Below are positions 15,008 to 20,734 of a stretch of 20,734 bases of DNA, piece after piece. Numbering within the stretch: position 1 is the first letter of the stretch; each line of letters starts with the position of its first letter. Source of the DNA: an uncultured Lachnospiraceae bacterium (lineage in GTDB: Bacteria > Bacillota > Clostridia > Lachnospirales > Lachnospiraceae); NCBI GenBank assembly GCA_947631755.1, contig CANRMO010000016.1, forward strand, positions 1 through 20,734, in the 5' to 3' direction. The position numbers were made by a program, and so were the translations under genes. Below the pieces are notes generated by a model. That model saw nothing but the letters and a program-made list of their open reading frames with translations. It was not told where the DNA came from and ran no database searches.

Positions 15008-16384
15008 ATGAAACTCTGGGGAGGACGTTTTACCAAGGAGACTGATCAACTGGTACACAATTTTAATGCCTCTATTTCTTATGACCAGAAATTTTATAAA
15101 CAGGATATTCTGGGCAGCATCGCCCATGTCACAATGCTGGAGAAACAGCAGATACTCACGCCGGAAGAACGTGAGCAGATCGTGGACGGGCTTCAGGGCA
15201 TTCTCAGGGACATCGAGAACGGAACCCTGGAAATCACCTCAGAATATGAGGATATCCACAGTTTTGTGGAGGCAAATCTGATCGACCGCATCGGCGAACC
15301 GGGCAAAAAGCTCCATACCGGCCGCAGCAGAAATGACCAGGTGGCACTGGACATGAAACTCTATACACGGGATGAGATTGTCGCTGTCAACGACCTCTTA
15401 AAAGCTCTTCTCGTCGTGATCCACCGCATCATGTCAGAAAACACAGACACCTATATGCCCGGTTTCACCCATCTGCAAAAGGCCCAGCCTGTCACCCTGG
15501 CACATCATTTCGGCGCCTATTTTGAAATGTTCCGCCGGGACCGCAGCCGTCTCCGCGATATTTATGACCGGATGAACTACTGCCCCCTCGGGGCGGGCGC
15601 GCTTGCTGGCACCACTTACCCGCTAGACCGGGACTACACAGCGTCTCTCTTGAAATTTGACGGGCCGACACTCAACAGCATGGACTCTGTTTCGGACAGA
15701 GATTACCTGATTGAACTCCTCAGCGCTCTCTCTACAATCATGATGCACATGAGCCGATTTTGTGAGGAGATCATCCTCTGGAATTCCAACGAGTACCGCT
15801 TTGTGGAAATTGACGACTCTTATTCCACCGGCTCAAGCATTATGCCGCAGAAAAAAAATCCAGATATCGCAGAATTGGTCCGGGGCAAAACCGGCCGCGT
15901 CTACGGCGCGCTGATCTCTCTTCTGACCACCATGAAAGGAATCCCTCTGGCCTACAATAAGGACATGCAGGAGGACAAGGAACTCACTTTCGACGCCATA
16001 GATACGGTAAAGGGCTGTCTGGCTCTCTTCACCGGCATGATCGACACCATGAAGTTCAACCGCCCTGCCATGGAAAAAAGCGCAAAAAATGGTTTTACAA
16101 ATGCCACAGACGCCGCCGACTACCTGGTAAACCACGGTGTACCATTCCGGGACGCCCACGGCATCATCGGCCGGCTTGTACTCCTGTGCATTGACAGGAA
16201 CATTGCTCTTGACGACCTTCCTCTGGAAGAATACAAAAAAATATCCCCTGTCTTTGAAAAAGATATTTACGATGCAATTTCTATGGAGACATGTGTAGAA
16301 AAGCGAAATTGCGTCGGTGCACCGGGCGGGCAGGCAATGACACAGATCATCGCCGCCAATGCCAGGTATCTGGAAGAGTCGTAA
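15008..16384 (+). CDS. argH: Argininosuccinate lyase
   Basis: Catalyses the last step of arginine synthesis, argininosuccinate to arginine plus fumarate. The 458 residues match E. coli ArgH (457). Start MKLWGGRFTK is typical. Seen: the TGRSRNDQVA segment (104-113), GFTHLQKAQP (152-161) with the catalytic His region, and the superfamily signature SSIMPQKKNPD (276-286) whose serine acts as the base in the fumarase/ASL fold. GAGAGGAG precedes the ATG at 15008; an upstream TTG in the same frame is unlikely. No other arg gene is present in the window, so argH is separated from argG here. It converges on the flavoprotein gene with a 12-base gap. Confidence 0.97.
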   Translation: MKLWGGRFTKETDQLVHNFNASISYDQKFYKQDILGSIAHVTMLEKQQILTPEEREQIVDGLQGILRDIENGTLEITSEYEDIHSFVEANLIDRIGEPGKKLHTGRSRNDQVALDMKLYTRDEIVAVNDLLKALLVVIHRIMSENTDTYMPGFTHLQKAQPVTLAHHFGAYFEMFRRDRSRLRDIYDRMNYCPLGAGALAGTTYPLDRDYTASLLKFDGPTLNSMDSVSDRDYLIELLSALSTIMMHMSRFCEEIILWNSNEYRFVEIDDSYSTGSSIMPQKKNPDIAELVRGKTGRVYGALISLLTTMKGIPLAYNKDMQEDKELTFDAIDTVKGCLALFTGMIDTMKFNRPAMEKSAKNGFTNATDAADYLVNHGVPFRDAHGIIGRLVLLCIDRNIALDDLPLEEYKKISPVFEKDIYDAISMETCVEKRNCVGAPGGQAMTQIIAANARYLEES

Positions 16385-16396
16385 TTTTTAATTGAT

Positions 16397-17014
16397 TCAG
16401 ATAAAATTCGTGCGGATCACTGGTTCCCTTTCCGGGAACAGGATTCCCTGCGCTCTTCCTGCCTCGATGCATTTCAGAAGCCACGCCATATTGTTGCCGA
16501 GAGTCCGCATTGTCTGCAGCCCCTCCTCATCTTTTTTCACATCTTCCGGGCAGGAGCCATGCACCTGATTCCAGTACTGAGAGGAGACAACAGGCATACA
16601 GTTGATCGTATAATATTTATTCATCTGGTCAAAAGTGGCTGACGCACCTCCCCGACGACAGCTGACTACTGATGCGGCTGGTTTGCCAGCCATCACCTTT
16701 CCACCGCTGTAGAATGCCCGGTCCATAAAGGCTGTAATCGAACCAGAAGCCGCTGCATAGTGTACTGGTGATCCAAAAATATATCCATCCGCCCCCTCTG
16801 CCTTAATAACAAACTCATTGACAATATCTTTGCGAAAACATTCTCCCTCTTTTGCACAGATGCCGCAGCCGATACAGCCGGCGACCTCCCCTGAGCCAAT
16901 CCAGAAAATCTCCGTCTCCACACCGTTTTTCTCCAATGCACCGGCAACTTCACACAACGCCGTATATGTACATCCATTTTTGTGCGGACTGCCATTTACC
17001 AGTAATACTTTCAT
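16397..17014 (-). CDS. Flavodoxin-fold oxidoreductase with compact cysteine motif (iron-sulfur flavoprotein-like)
   Basis: Belongs to the NADPH-dependent FMN reductase / flavodoxin-fold family. VNGSPHKNG (6-14) is the FMN phosphate loop, and IFGSPVHYAAASG (79-91) is the second flavin loop. Cysteines at 47, 50, 53 and 59 (C-x2-C-x2-C-x5-C) match the compact 4Fe-4S motif of archaeal and clostridial iron-sulfur flavoproteins (Isf), so it may carry both FMN and a cluster. 205 residues fits the family. GGAGGTG precedes the ATG. It lies downstream of the phosphatase gene on the same strand, separated by a hairpin. Electron partners are unknown; the cluster is inferred from the motif alone. Confidence 0.85.
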   Translation of the reverse strand: MKVLLVNGSPHKNGCTYTALCEVAGALEKNGVETEIFWIGSGEVAGCIGCGICAKEGECFRKDIVNEFVIKAEGADGYIFGSPVHYAAASGSITAFMDRAFYSGGKVMAGKPAASVVSCRRGGASATFDQMNKYYTINCMPVVSSQYWNQVHGSCPEDVKKDEEGLQTMRTLGNNMAWLLKCIEAGRAQGILFPEREPVIRTNFI

Positions 17015-17056
17015 AAGCCACCTCCAAATTTATTTTGTTTTTTATTATGTTTCTGG

Positions 17057-17085
17057 GTGCGGCGGCCGGATCGGCGCGCACGCAC
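17057..17085 (-). other. GC-rich bulged hairpin between the phosphatase and flavoprotein genes
   Basis: GTGCG (57-61 in the 17000s), GCG (62-64) and GCCG-type arm (65-68) pair with CGGC (72-75), CGC (77-79) and CGCAC (81-85), giving 12 pairs with two one-base bulges and a GAT loop. No T-run follows on the minus strand. It begins 12 bases after the phosphatase stop, so it may be a leaky terminator, a 3' end stabiliser or a Rho-related site. Confidence 0.5.
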
Positions 17086-17096
17086 TCTGCACAATC

Positions 17097-17564
17097 TCAG
17101 TATATGAGATTATTCTCCAATAAATAATTAAAAAATGTCTCACACCCTTCCATCACATCACGAAAGGTCTCGTCAAAATTCCCCGTATACCACGGATCCG
17201 CAATGTCTCTCGGCCGCTCTGAAAATGAGAGAAATTTGTACACTTTCCCCTCTGGGTCATTTTTCAACATCCTCAACATATTTCTGATATTCCATGTGTC
17301 CATGCCGATGAAATAGTCATATTGGCCATAATCTTGCCAGCGCAGCTGCCTGGCTCGATGGGCCGACGGGTCGATGCCGAGCCCCCGGAGTATGCCCCGT
17401 GTGCCAGGGTGAACCGGATTCCCAAGCTCCTCTGTACTCGTGGCGGCAGAGTCGATGTCAAACTTGTCCCCCATTCCCTTTTTTGTTACATAGTCACGGA
17501 ATAAATACTCGGCCATCGGACTGCGACAAATATTGCCGTGGCAGATGAATAATACTTTAATCAT
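17097..17564 (-). CDS. Low-molecular-weight protein tyrosine phosphatase
   Basis: Cytosolic phosphatase of the LMW-PTP family (155 residues, typical length). The P-loop CHGNICRS (8-15) has nucleophile Cys8 and Arg14. The general acid is Asp123 in DIADPWYTG. Bacterial members act on tyrosine kinases of capsule or arsenate pathways; no kinase or polysaccharide gene is close, so the substrate is open. AGAGGTTG precedes the ATG. It is the last host gene before the integrase module, and its upstream DNA (17565 on) may have been replaced by the insertion, so its natural promoter could be lost or now belong to the element. Confidence 0.93.
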   Translation of the reverse strand: MIKVLFICHGNICRSPMAEYLFRDYVTKKGMGDKFDIDSAATSTEELGNPVHPGTRGILRGLGIDPSAHRARQLRWQDYGQYDYFIGMDTWNIRNMLRMLKNDPEGKVYKFLSFSERPRDIADPWYTGNFDETFRDVMEGCETFFNYLLENNLIY

Positions 17565-17691
17565 AATTTATACAACCTCTCATATCTTAGTAAATCTTCT
17601 TATATCCTTATTTTCCAGAGCATCCGGCACTCCGTTCAAAATATGGTTTCTCTTATAACTTCTTAAAACTTCTCATATTTTCCCAGTTAAT

Positions 17692-17730
17692 TGGCCCAAA
17701 GTTTGGCACTAACTTCCAAAGTTTGGGCCA
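17692..17730. repeat. 15-base inverted repeat near the element end
   Basis: TGGCCCAAAGTTTGG (17692-17706) and CCAAAGTTTGGGCCA (17716-17730) form a 14 of 15 inverted repeat around a nine-base spacer. Each arm also contains the near-palindrome CCAAAGTTTGG. It lies 68 bases after the int stop, with short direct repeats ACTTCT (17658, 17668) and TCTCATAT (17578, 17671) to its left. It may be an integrase arm site or a terminator without a T-run. Confidence 0.6.
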
Positions 17731-17798
17731 CCAGATATTTTCACCATTTTCTCATGGCAGAACAGCACTGAAAAATCCTTATTTCACGTTATTTTCTT

Positions 17799-19046
17799 CT
17801 AAAAGCTTACAACTTTGCAACCGTTTTTTTCTGTTTTCTTATTTCGTTTACTGATCTCTTTCTGCACCCTGCTCAATTCCTGCTTTGCATCCTCTAAACC
17901 CAAATGAGTATATGTATTTAAAGTAACTCCTATATCCGAATGTCCCATTAAATATTGTAGCGTTTTTGGATTCATTCCTGACTTTGCCATATTGCTGCAA
18001 TATGTATGCCTGCAAACATGAGGAGTAACCTTTGGCATCTGTACTCTGTAGATTTTGTTATATTTCTGGCAAATATGCTTGAAATAATGTTCCCAGTGCA
18101 TGGCAACCATCGGATTATTATCCTTATCAAAATACAGAAATCCTGAGTAACCGTCAATGATAGGTTCAATTTTAGGTGCTACTCTGTTTTCAATAATCTT
18201 CTTAAAACATTCATACACATCATCCGTCATAGGAATAATTCTTGTTCCGGCATTTGTTTTTGTCGTTTCAATAACCTTAGTGCCGTCACGTTTTCTCTGT
18301 AACTGATGGTTAATATCAATGGTACGTTTCTTTAAGTCGATATCAGAAAGAGTCAGTCCAACAAACTCACTAATTCTCATTCCAGTCTTAAACAGAATGT
18401 AGATACCTTCATAGTACCTGCAAAAATGCCGGTCTTCCTGAACAAATTTTAGAAACTTTCTTTCATCTTCCCTGGAGATAGCCTCTCTTGTAACACTGTC
18501 ATTCACAATAACAGTTGCTAATTGAAATTCAAATGGATTCTTACGGATCATATCATCATCCACTGCCATTTGAAATGCCGGACGTAATACTCCACGAATA
18601 CTATGAATGGAACTGTACCCCCTTCCATCATCCTGTAGCTTAATCAGAAATAATTTAGCATCGGACAGCCTCACTCTGTCAATCTGCTTATATCCAAATT
18701 CTTCTTTCTTCAAAACATTCTGAACGAATTTGTAATTAGCTTCTGTATTGTGCTTTACCCCTGTTTTTAAAGCCAGATAACGCTCAACCAGTTCATTCAC
18801 AGTGACGCCCTCATTACAGATCCCATCTGCAATATCTGCCTGAATCTCTTTCTCCTGTTCCCTTAATGGTTTCTTGAATTTTTTCCGTGGTGGTAATGCA
18901 TCCGCTTTTGTCAATCTCCAGCTGGATAACTTTTTTCTTTTCCCAAATTTATCCGTGTACCGGTAGGTATAACTACCATCTTTTTCCTGACATTCTCCGG
19001 TCAAAAGGAGCCTGCCTTTATTGTCCCGTCTCTTTTCTTCACCCAT
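17799..19046 (-). CDS. int: Tn916-type tyrosine recombinase (integrase)
   Basis: Catalyses excision and integration of the element. From the chosen ATG the protein is 415 residues (Tn916 Int 405). N-terminal AP2-like arm-binding domain (about 1-70, starting MGEEKRRDNKGR, very like Tn916 MSEKRRDNRGR), SAM-like core-binding domain (about 85-165), then the catalytic domain. The catalytic set is Arg224 (KTGMRISEF), His343 and Arg346 (HVCRH), His369 (GHSDIG) and Tyr379 (NTYTH). Tyr379 matches the Tn916 nucleophile position. A longer frame to 19121 exists, but GGAAAGGA at about nine bases and the homology start favour 19046. It starts 83 bases after xis. All key residues are present, so it is probably active. 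Confidence 0.95.
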   Translation of the reverse strand: MGEEKRRDNKGRLLLTGECQEKDGSYTYRYTDKFGKRKKLSSWRLTKADALPPRKKFKKPLREQEKEIQADIADGICNEGVTVNELVERYLALKTGVKHNTEANYKFVQNVLKKEEFGYKQIDRVRLSDAKLFLIKLQDDGRGYSSIHSIRGVLRPAFQMAVDDDMIRKNPFEFQLATVIVNDSVTREAISREDERKFLKFVQEDRHFCRYYEGIYILFKTGMRISEFVGLTLSDIDLKKRTIDINHQLQRKRDGTKVIETTKTNAGTRIIPMTDDVYECFKKIIENRVAPKIEPIIDGYSGFLYFDKDNNPMVAMHWEHYFKHICQKYNKIYRVQMPKVTPHVCRHTYCSNMAKSGMNPKTLQYLMGHSDIGVTLNTYTHLGLEDAKQELSRVQKEISKRNKKTEKNGCKVVSF

Positions 19047-19129
19047 AATTCTCATTCCTTTCCCAAAAAGAGCCGTGACATAGCATAATCTTAGTATGCC
19101 ACGGCTCAAAAATGGTGTCAACCGTTGTT

Positions 19130-19336
19130 TTATATGGATTCGAGCGTATCAATAAACTTTTCAAAAAGTGTCCGTTTTATCAGTGCCCTGCTGCCATTCC
19201 ATAATATAAAATCTGCATCCGGTCTCTCATTTATAATCTTTCTCAATTTATTTTCTCCAATACGGAAATAGGCACACGCCTCTTCTACGGATAACGTATA
19301 TTGTTCCCATATCGGAACCTCTCTCTTTTTCTCCAT
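19130..19336 (-). CDS. xis: Tn916-type excisionase
   Basis: Small DNA-bending protein that directs Int to excision. The sequence (about 68 residues; Tn916 Xis 67) has VPIWEQYTLSVEEACAYFRI, GENKLRKII and the C-terminal FEKFIDTLESI, all close to Tn916 Xis. It has a winged-helix DNA-binding fold. AAAGGA lies ten bases before the ATG at 19336; an ATG at 19345 is only about one base from it and is less likely. It is preceded by a long leader (19337-19557) with short hairpins and lies directly upstream of int. Confidence 0.93.
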   Translation of the reverse strand: MEKKREVPIWEQYTLSVEEACAYFRIGENKLRKIINERPDADFILWNGSRALIKRTLFEKFIDTLESI

Positions 19337-19478
19337 AACATTCATTTCCTTTCATAATAATCATGCCTCTTCCTGATGCCTGCGGCGAACAGGTCCATAG
19401 AAATCCCATCTCCCCGCCTTCACTGTGGCCGGGCTGCGTATTACAGAAGTATCATTATCCCCCTGATATGTCTTCGCG

Positions 19479-19499
19479 TTATGGAAGTGCCACTTCCAT
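19479..19499 (-). CDS. Six-codon leader ORF that is itself a perfect hairpin
   Basis: Minus-strand ATG GAA GTG GCA CTT CCA TAA codes MEVALP. AGGAG (19507-19511) lies exactly seven bases upstream of the ATG. TATGGAAGTG and CACTTCCATA (19480-19500) form a perfect ten-base inverted repeat with a one-base centre, so the coding part folds on itself. Flanking CTGATATG/CATATCAG (19463-19470, 19497-19504) gives an outer pairing alternative. A translated ribosome would have to melt the stem. Leader role ahead of xis is inference; expression is not shown. Confidence 0.4.
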   Translation of the reverse strand: MEVALP

Positions 19500-19500
19500 A
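19480..19500. repeat. Perfect 10-base inverted repeat
   Basis: TATGGAAGTG (19480-19489), one central C, then CACTTCCATA (19491-19500). It coincides with the six-codon ORF. Confidence 0.85.
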
Positions 19501-19514
19501 TCAGTGCTCCTGGT

Positions 19515-19531
19515 TCTGTCTGCCAGACAGA
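19515..19531. repeat. Perfect 8-base inverted repeat
   Basis: TCTGTCTG (19515-19522), one central C, then CAGACAGA (19524-19531). It has the same arm-C-arm design as the repeat 15 bases to the left and lies between the possible promoter and the mini ORF. Confidence 0.8.
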
Positions 19532-19557
19532 CGGATAGCCGCTCAGTGTCAGAGTAA

Positions 19558-19586
19558 CGTATCAGTTGAGGCTGTTTAATTGTCAA
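19558..19586 (-). promoter_or_regulatory. Possible xis-int promoter
   Basis: On the minus strand a consensus TTGACA (19581-19586) is followed after 17 bases by GATACG (19558-19563), a weak -10. Alternatives with longer spacers (TACGTT) are possible. It would give a leader of about 215 bases before xis. Confidence 0.4.
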
Positions 19587-19708
19587 GGTTCATGGCACAG
19601 GGATGCCTATACAAACAAAGACAATCTGATTCTCTGGATTTTCAACCTCTTTTAAAAAATCCTAAAAATATCTCCGATTTTCAAAAGCCTTTATCTGTGC
19701 ACTATTTA

Positions 19709-19912
19709 TCAGACAGGAAACTTTCCAATCTGCAATGCGATATGTATCATCAGATACTGTTTCAGATCCTCATCCAGTTTTCCATTCACATAACTGTATT
19801 TATCAATCAACGGCATATAAAGTTCCAGTATCTGCTCTAAATCCTCGTGGCAGCCTGTCATTGCCCCTGTCAGGACACTGTAGAATTCTTCCTTAGTCAA
19901 TTTCCCCACCAC
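19709..19912 (-). CDS. Tn916 Orf8-like helix-turn-helix protein
   Basis: About 67 residues, resembling the small HTH-domain proteins of conjugative transposons (Tn916 Orf8 group). The sequence starts MVGKLTKEEFYSVLTGAMTG and has an acidic helical middle (DLEQILELYMPLID) similar to sigma-70 region 2 lead-ins; the end is LMIHIALQIGKF. The GTG start overlaps the last 20 bases of the sigma gene in a different frame and is preceded by GGAGAAGG inside that gene, so the two are translationally coupled. In Tn916 Orf7 and Orf8 are needed for transcription that drives int, xis and transfer genes. Confidence 0.8.
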   Translation of the reverse strand: MVGKLTKEEFYSVLTGAMTGCHEDLEQILELYMPLIDKYSYVNGKLDEDLKQYLMIHIALQIGKFPV

Positions 19913-20315
19913 CCTTCTCCAGCAAGTTTTTTAATGTGCGCAGTGCCTGAGAGCGCTGCTTATACACATTCTGTTTGGAACATCCCAACTGTCTGGCAAT
20001 CTCCTCCGGTGTTTTTTCTTCCACAAAAAGCATGGCCAGTATCCTCTGTCTCTGCCCTGTCAGATTCCGGAACGCCTTTTCCAGTCTTTCCTCCCCAAAG
20101 TCAAACCCATTCTGTTCGGCCAGTCCATGAATCCATTTTTCCTCCGGATTCTCTTCTACCAGCAGTTCCTCTGGCAGCACCTCGACACAGATGGTATTCC
20201 TTTCCTTTTCCTGCTTTTTCAGGTAATTTAATTGTGCCCGGTACAAAGTCACCTCCAGCCATCCTGTAAACCTGGCCCTCAGTTCATCCCTTCCGGACTC
20301 CTCCTGATGGTTCAT
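19893..20315 (-). CDS. Tn916 Orf7-like sigma-70 family factor
   Basis: 140 residues with a clear C-terminal region 4 HTH (about 95-133): RQRILAMLFVEEKTPEEIAR, QLGCSKQNVYKQRSQALRTLKN. The N-terminal part is helical and charged (TGWLEVTLYRAQLNYLKKQEKE) as in the Orf7 group. It should direct RNA polymerase to promoters of the element, so it is likely the activator of xis-int expression. AAGGAGG (20324-20330) lies eight bases before the ATG. The leader upstream is unusual: a terminator, a nine-codon ORF and alternative stem-loops, suggesting control at the level of attenuation or translation. The 3' end overlaps the Orf8-like gene. Confidence 0.88.
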   Translation of the reverse strand: MNHQEESGRDELRARFTGWLEVTLYRAQLNYLKKQEKERNTICVEVLPEELLVEENPEEKWIHGLAEQNGFDFGEERLEKAFRNLTGQRQRILAMLFVEEKTPEEIARQLGCSKQNVYKQRSQALRTLKNLLEKGGGEID

Positions 20316-20338
20316 CCGTCATGCCTCCTTCTTGAAGA

Positions 20339-20381
20339 CATGCCATCAGGCAGGAAACAGGCATACCATGATGGCATGCCT
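20339..20381 (-). promoter_or_regulatory. Mutually exclusive stem-loops ahead of the sigma gene
   Basis: CATGCCATCA (20339-20348) pairs perfectly with TGATGGCATG (20369-20378). The same right arm also belongs to a second hairpin, AGGCATACC (20359-20367) with GGCATGCCT (20373-20381), nine pairs including one G-U. The two cannot form together. The first ends nine bases before the sigma ribosome binding site, and that site (AGGAGGCAT) can itself pair with ATGCCT from the second hairpin. This is the layout of a translational attenuator. Confidence 0.5.
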
Positions 20382-20390
20382 ATGCTTTTA

Positions 20391-20420
20391 TCAATCTGTT
20401 ACCTTGTTGCAATTTCTCAC
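20391..20420 (-). CDS. Nine-codon candidate leader peptide
   Basis: Minus-strand GTG AGA AAT TGC AAC AAG GTA ACA GAT TGA codes MRNCNKVTD. A very strong ribosome binding site, AGGAGGTGG (20431-20439), lies ten bases before the GTG. No longer frame uses this site well. The stop falls ten bases before the second stem-loop. A ribosome stalled or moving here could choose between the downstream stems, as in erm-type leaders. Translation is inferred from the ribosome binding site only. Confidence 0.4.
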   Translation of the reverse strand: MRNCNKVTD

Positions 20421-20458
20421 ACTTTAAAATCCACCTCCTCCACAGAAAATAAAAACGC

Positions 20459-20500
20459 AAAAAAACGACCCTGCCATACTTTCGCACAGCATAGTCGTTT
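20459..20500 (-). terminator. Intrinsic terminator upstream of the sigma leader
   Basis: On the minus strand AAACGAC (from 20500) pairs with GTCGTTT (ending 20463), with CTG/CAG and further imperfect pairing inside, and is followed by seven T, then GCG and five more T. It would stop transcripts coming from the cargo gene, or attenuate the sigma leader if its promoter lies upstream. Confidence 0.7.
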
Positions 20501-20562
20501 GACAACACACAGCTAACCAGCCGGCAGAAAAATCATACCGGCCCATTAGCCATATAAATCCT

Positions 20563-20579
20563 GACAGCAGAATGCTGTC
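20563..20579. repeat. 7-base perfect inverted repeat after the cargo gene
   Basis: GACAGCA (20563-20569), GAA, TGCTGTC (20573-20579). It lies 29 bases after the cargo stop codon. No T-run follows on either strand, so it is not a classical terminator; a Rho or processing site or an operator is possible. Confidence 0.5.
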
Positions 20580-20608
20580 GAATTGTCTGCAAAGCAATTA
20601 TCCCTACT

Positions 20609-20734
20609 CTACCCCCTAAATTTCTCCAGAGAGTCCAGATAATGCATAAGCCCCTCGCAGGCCATAATCCTCCGGCTTACCGGATATTTCCCAATCCGCT
20701 CGGAAACCTCCTTTAAGTACACCATTTCCGGATT
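20609..20734 (-). CDS. 3' end of an unrecognised cargo gene (partial)
   Basis: The minus strand is open from the window edge to a TAG at 20609-20611, giving the last 41 residues of a protein. It reads NPEMVYLKEVSERIGKYPVS, then RRIMACEGLMHYLDSLEKF and RG. It is helical and charged, and I do not recognise it. It is not the C-terminus of Tet(M)-type ribosomal protection proteins as I know them. Its place upstream of the Orf7-like gene is where tet(M) sits in Tn916, so it may be the cargo or a regulator. The frame is short, and it could be chance. Confidence 0.5.
   Translation of the reverse strand, partial: NPEMVYLKEVSERIGKYPVSRRIMACEGLMHYLDSLEKFRG

Larger units (their letters stand above)
19337..19708 (-). 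other. Leader region between the HTH gene and xis
   Basis: About 370 bases with no long gene. It holds a possible promoter (19558-19586), two inverted repeats of identical design (arms separated by one base) and a six-codon ORF. In Tn916 the corresponding stretch holds orf10 and the xis promoter. Confidence 0.55.
17565..20734. mobile_element. Integrase end of a Tn916-family element (partial)
   Basis: int, xis, Orf8-like HTH, Orf7-like sigma and a cargo gene on the minus strand follow the order of the right part of Tn916. Orf10 and Orf9 equivalents were not seen. The left boundary must lie between the phosphatase start and the int stop (17565-17798), but I could not fix it: Tn916-type elements leave only short variable coupling sequences. 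The right side continues beyond the window, so conjugation genes cannot be judged. Non-conjugative relatives of Tn916 also exist. Confidence 0.8.

Noticed and set aside
19047..19121. 25-codon N-terminal extension of the integrase
   Set aside because: Similarity to Tn916 Int begins at MGEEKRRDN, and the ribosome binding site fits the ATG at 19046.
19280..19432. Minus-strand short frame starting ATG after GGGGAG and running into xis in another frame
   Set aside because: It overlaps the xis coding region and the peptide has no recognisable feature; xis homology is clear.

Overview
The window looks like a chromosomal segment of a Gram-positive gut anaerobe of the class Clostridia, most likely Lachnospiraceae (inferred, not proven). 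The reasons are the gene order rho - rpmE - DUF1385 - prmC - prfA, strong AGGAGG-type ribosome binding sites, GTG/TTG alternative starts, DUF4364 beside malic enzyme, and a Tn916-family integration module. No rRNA, tRNA or CRISPR was seen.

Region 1 (1-2190) is an AT-rich accessory island. A terminator (4-26) closes an upstream gene outside the window. It is followed by about 690 bases with no convincing gene but with two unrelated periodic arrays: four 33-base units, then nine 21-base phases. Next comes an orphan D12-class adenine methyltransferase with no restriction partner in view. A strong bidirectional terminator (2146-2189) separates it from the core genome.

Region 2 (2252-8960, minus strand) holds housekeeping genes. 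A translationally coupled operon encodes a DUF1385 membrane protein, PrmC and its substrate release factor 1 (prfA). Upstream are rpmE with its own promoter and terminator, rho with a long disordered insert of nine pentad repeats, and a UAP1-like nucleotidyltransferase.

Region 3 (8969-17564) is metabolic. Malic enzyme and DUF4364 are on the plus strand. Opposed to them is an operon of lytic transglycosylase, inorganic pyrophosphatase and a zinc-ribbon/HTH protein. Then come an AlaA-like aminotransferase, a CPBP membrane protease, divergent argH, a flavoprotein with a compact cysteine cluster, and a low-molecular-weight phosphatase.

Region 4 (about 17565-20734) is the integrase end of a Tn916-family element: int, xis, an Orf8-like HTH protein, an Orf7-like sigma factor and the 3' end of an unrecognised cargo gene at the window edge. 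The order matches Tn916, where the cargo position is held by tet(M). Two leaders in this module are the most unusual signals here. One lies ahead of xis and contains a six-codon ORF that is itself a perfect hairpin. The other lies ahead of the sigma gene and has a nine-codon ORF with a near-ideal ribosome binding site followed by mutually exclusive stem-loops. Both resemble attenuation devices, but this is inferred from sequence alone.
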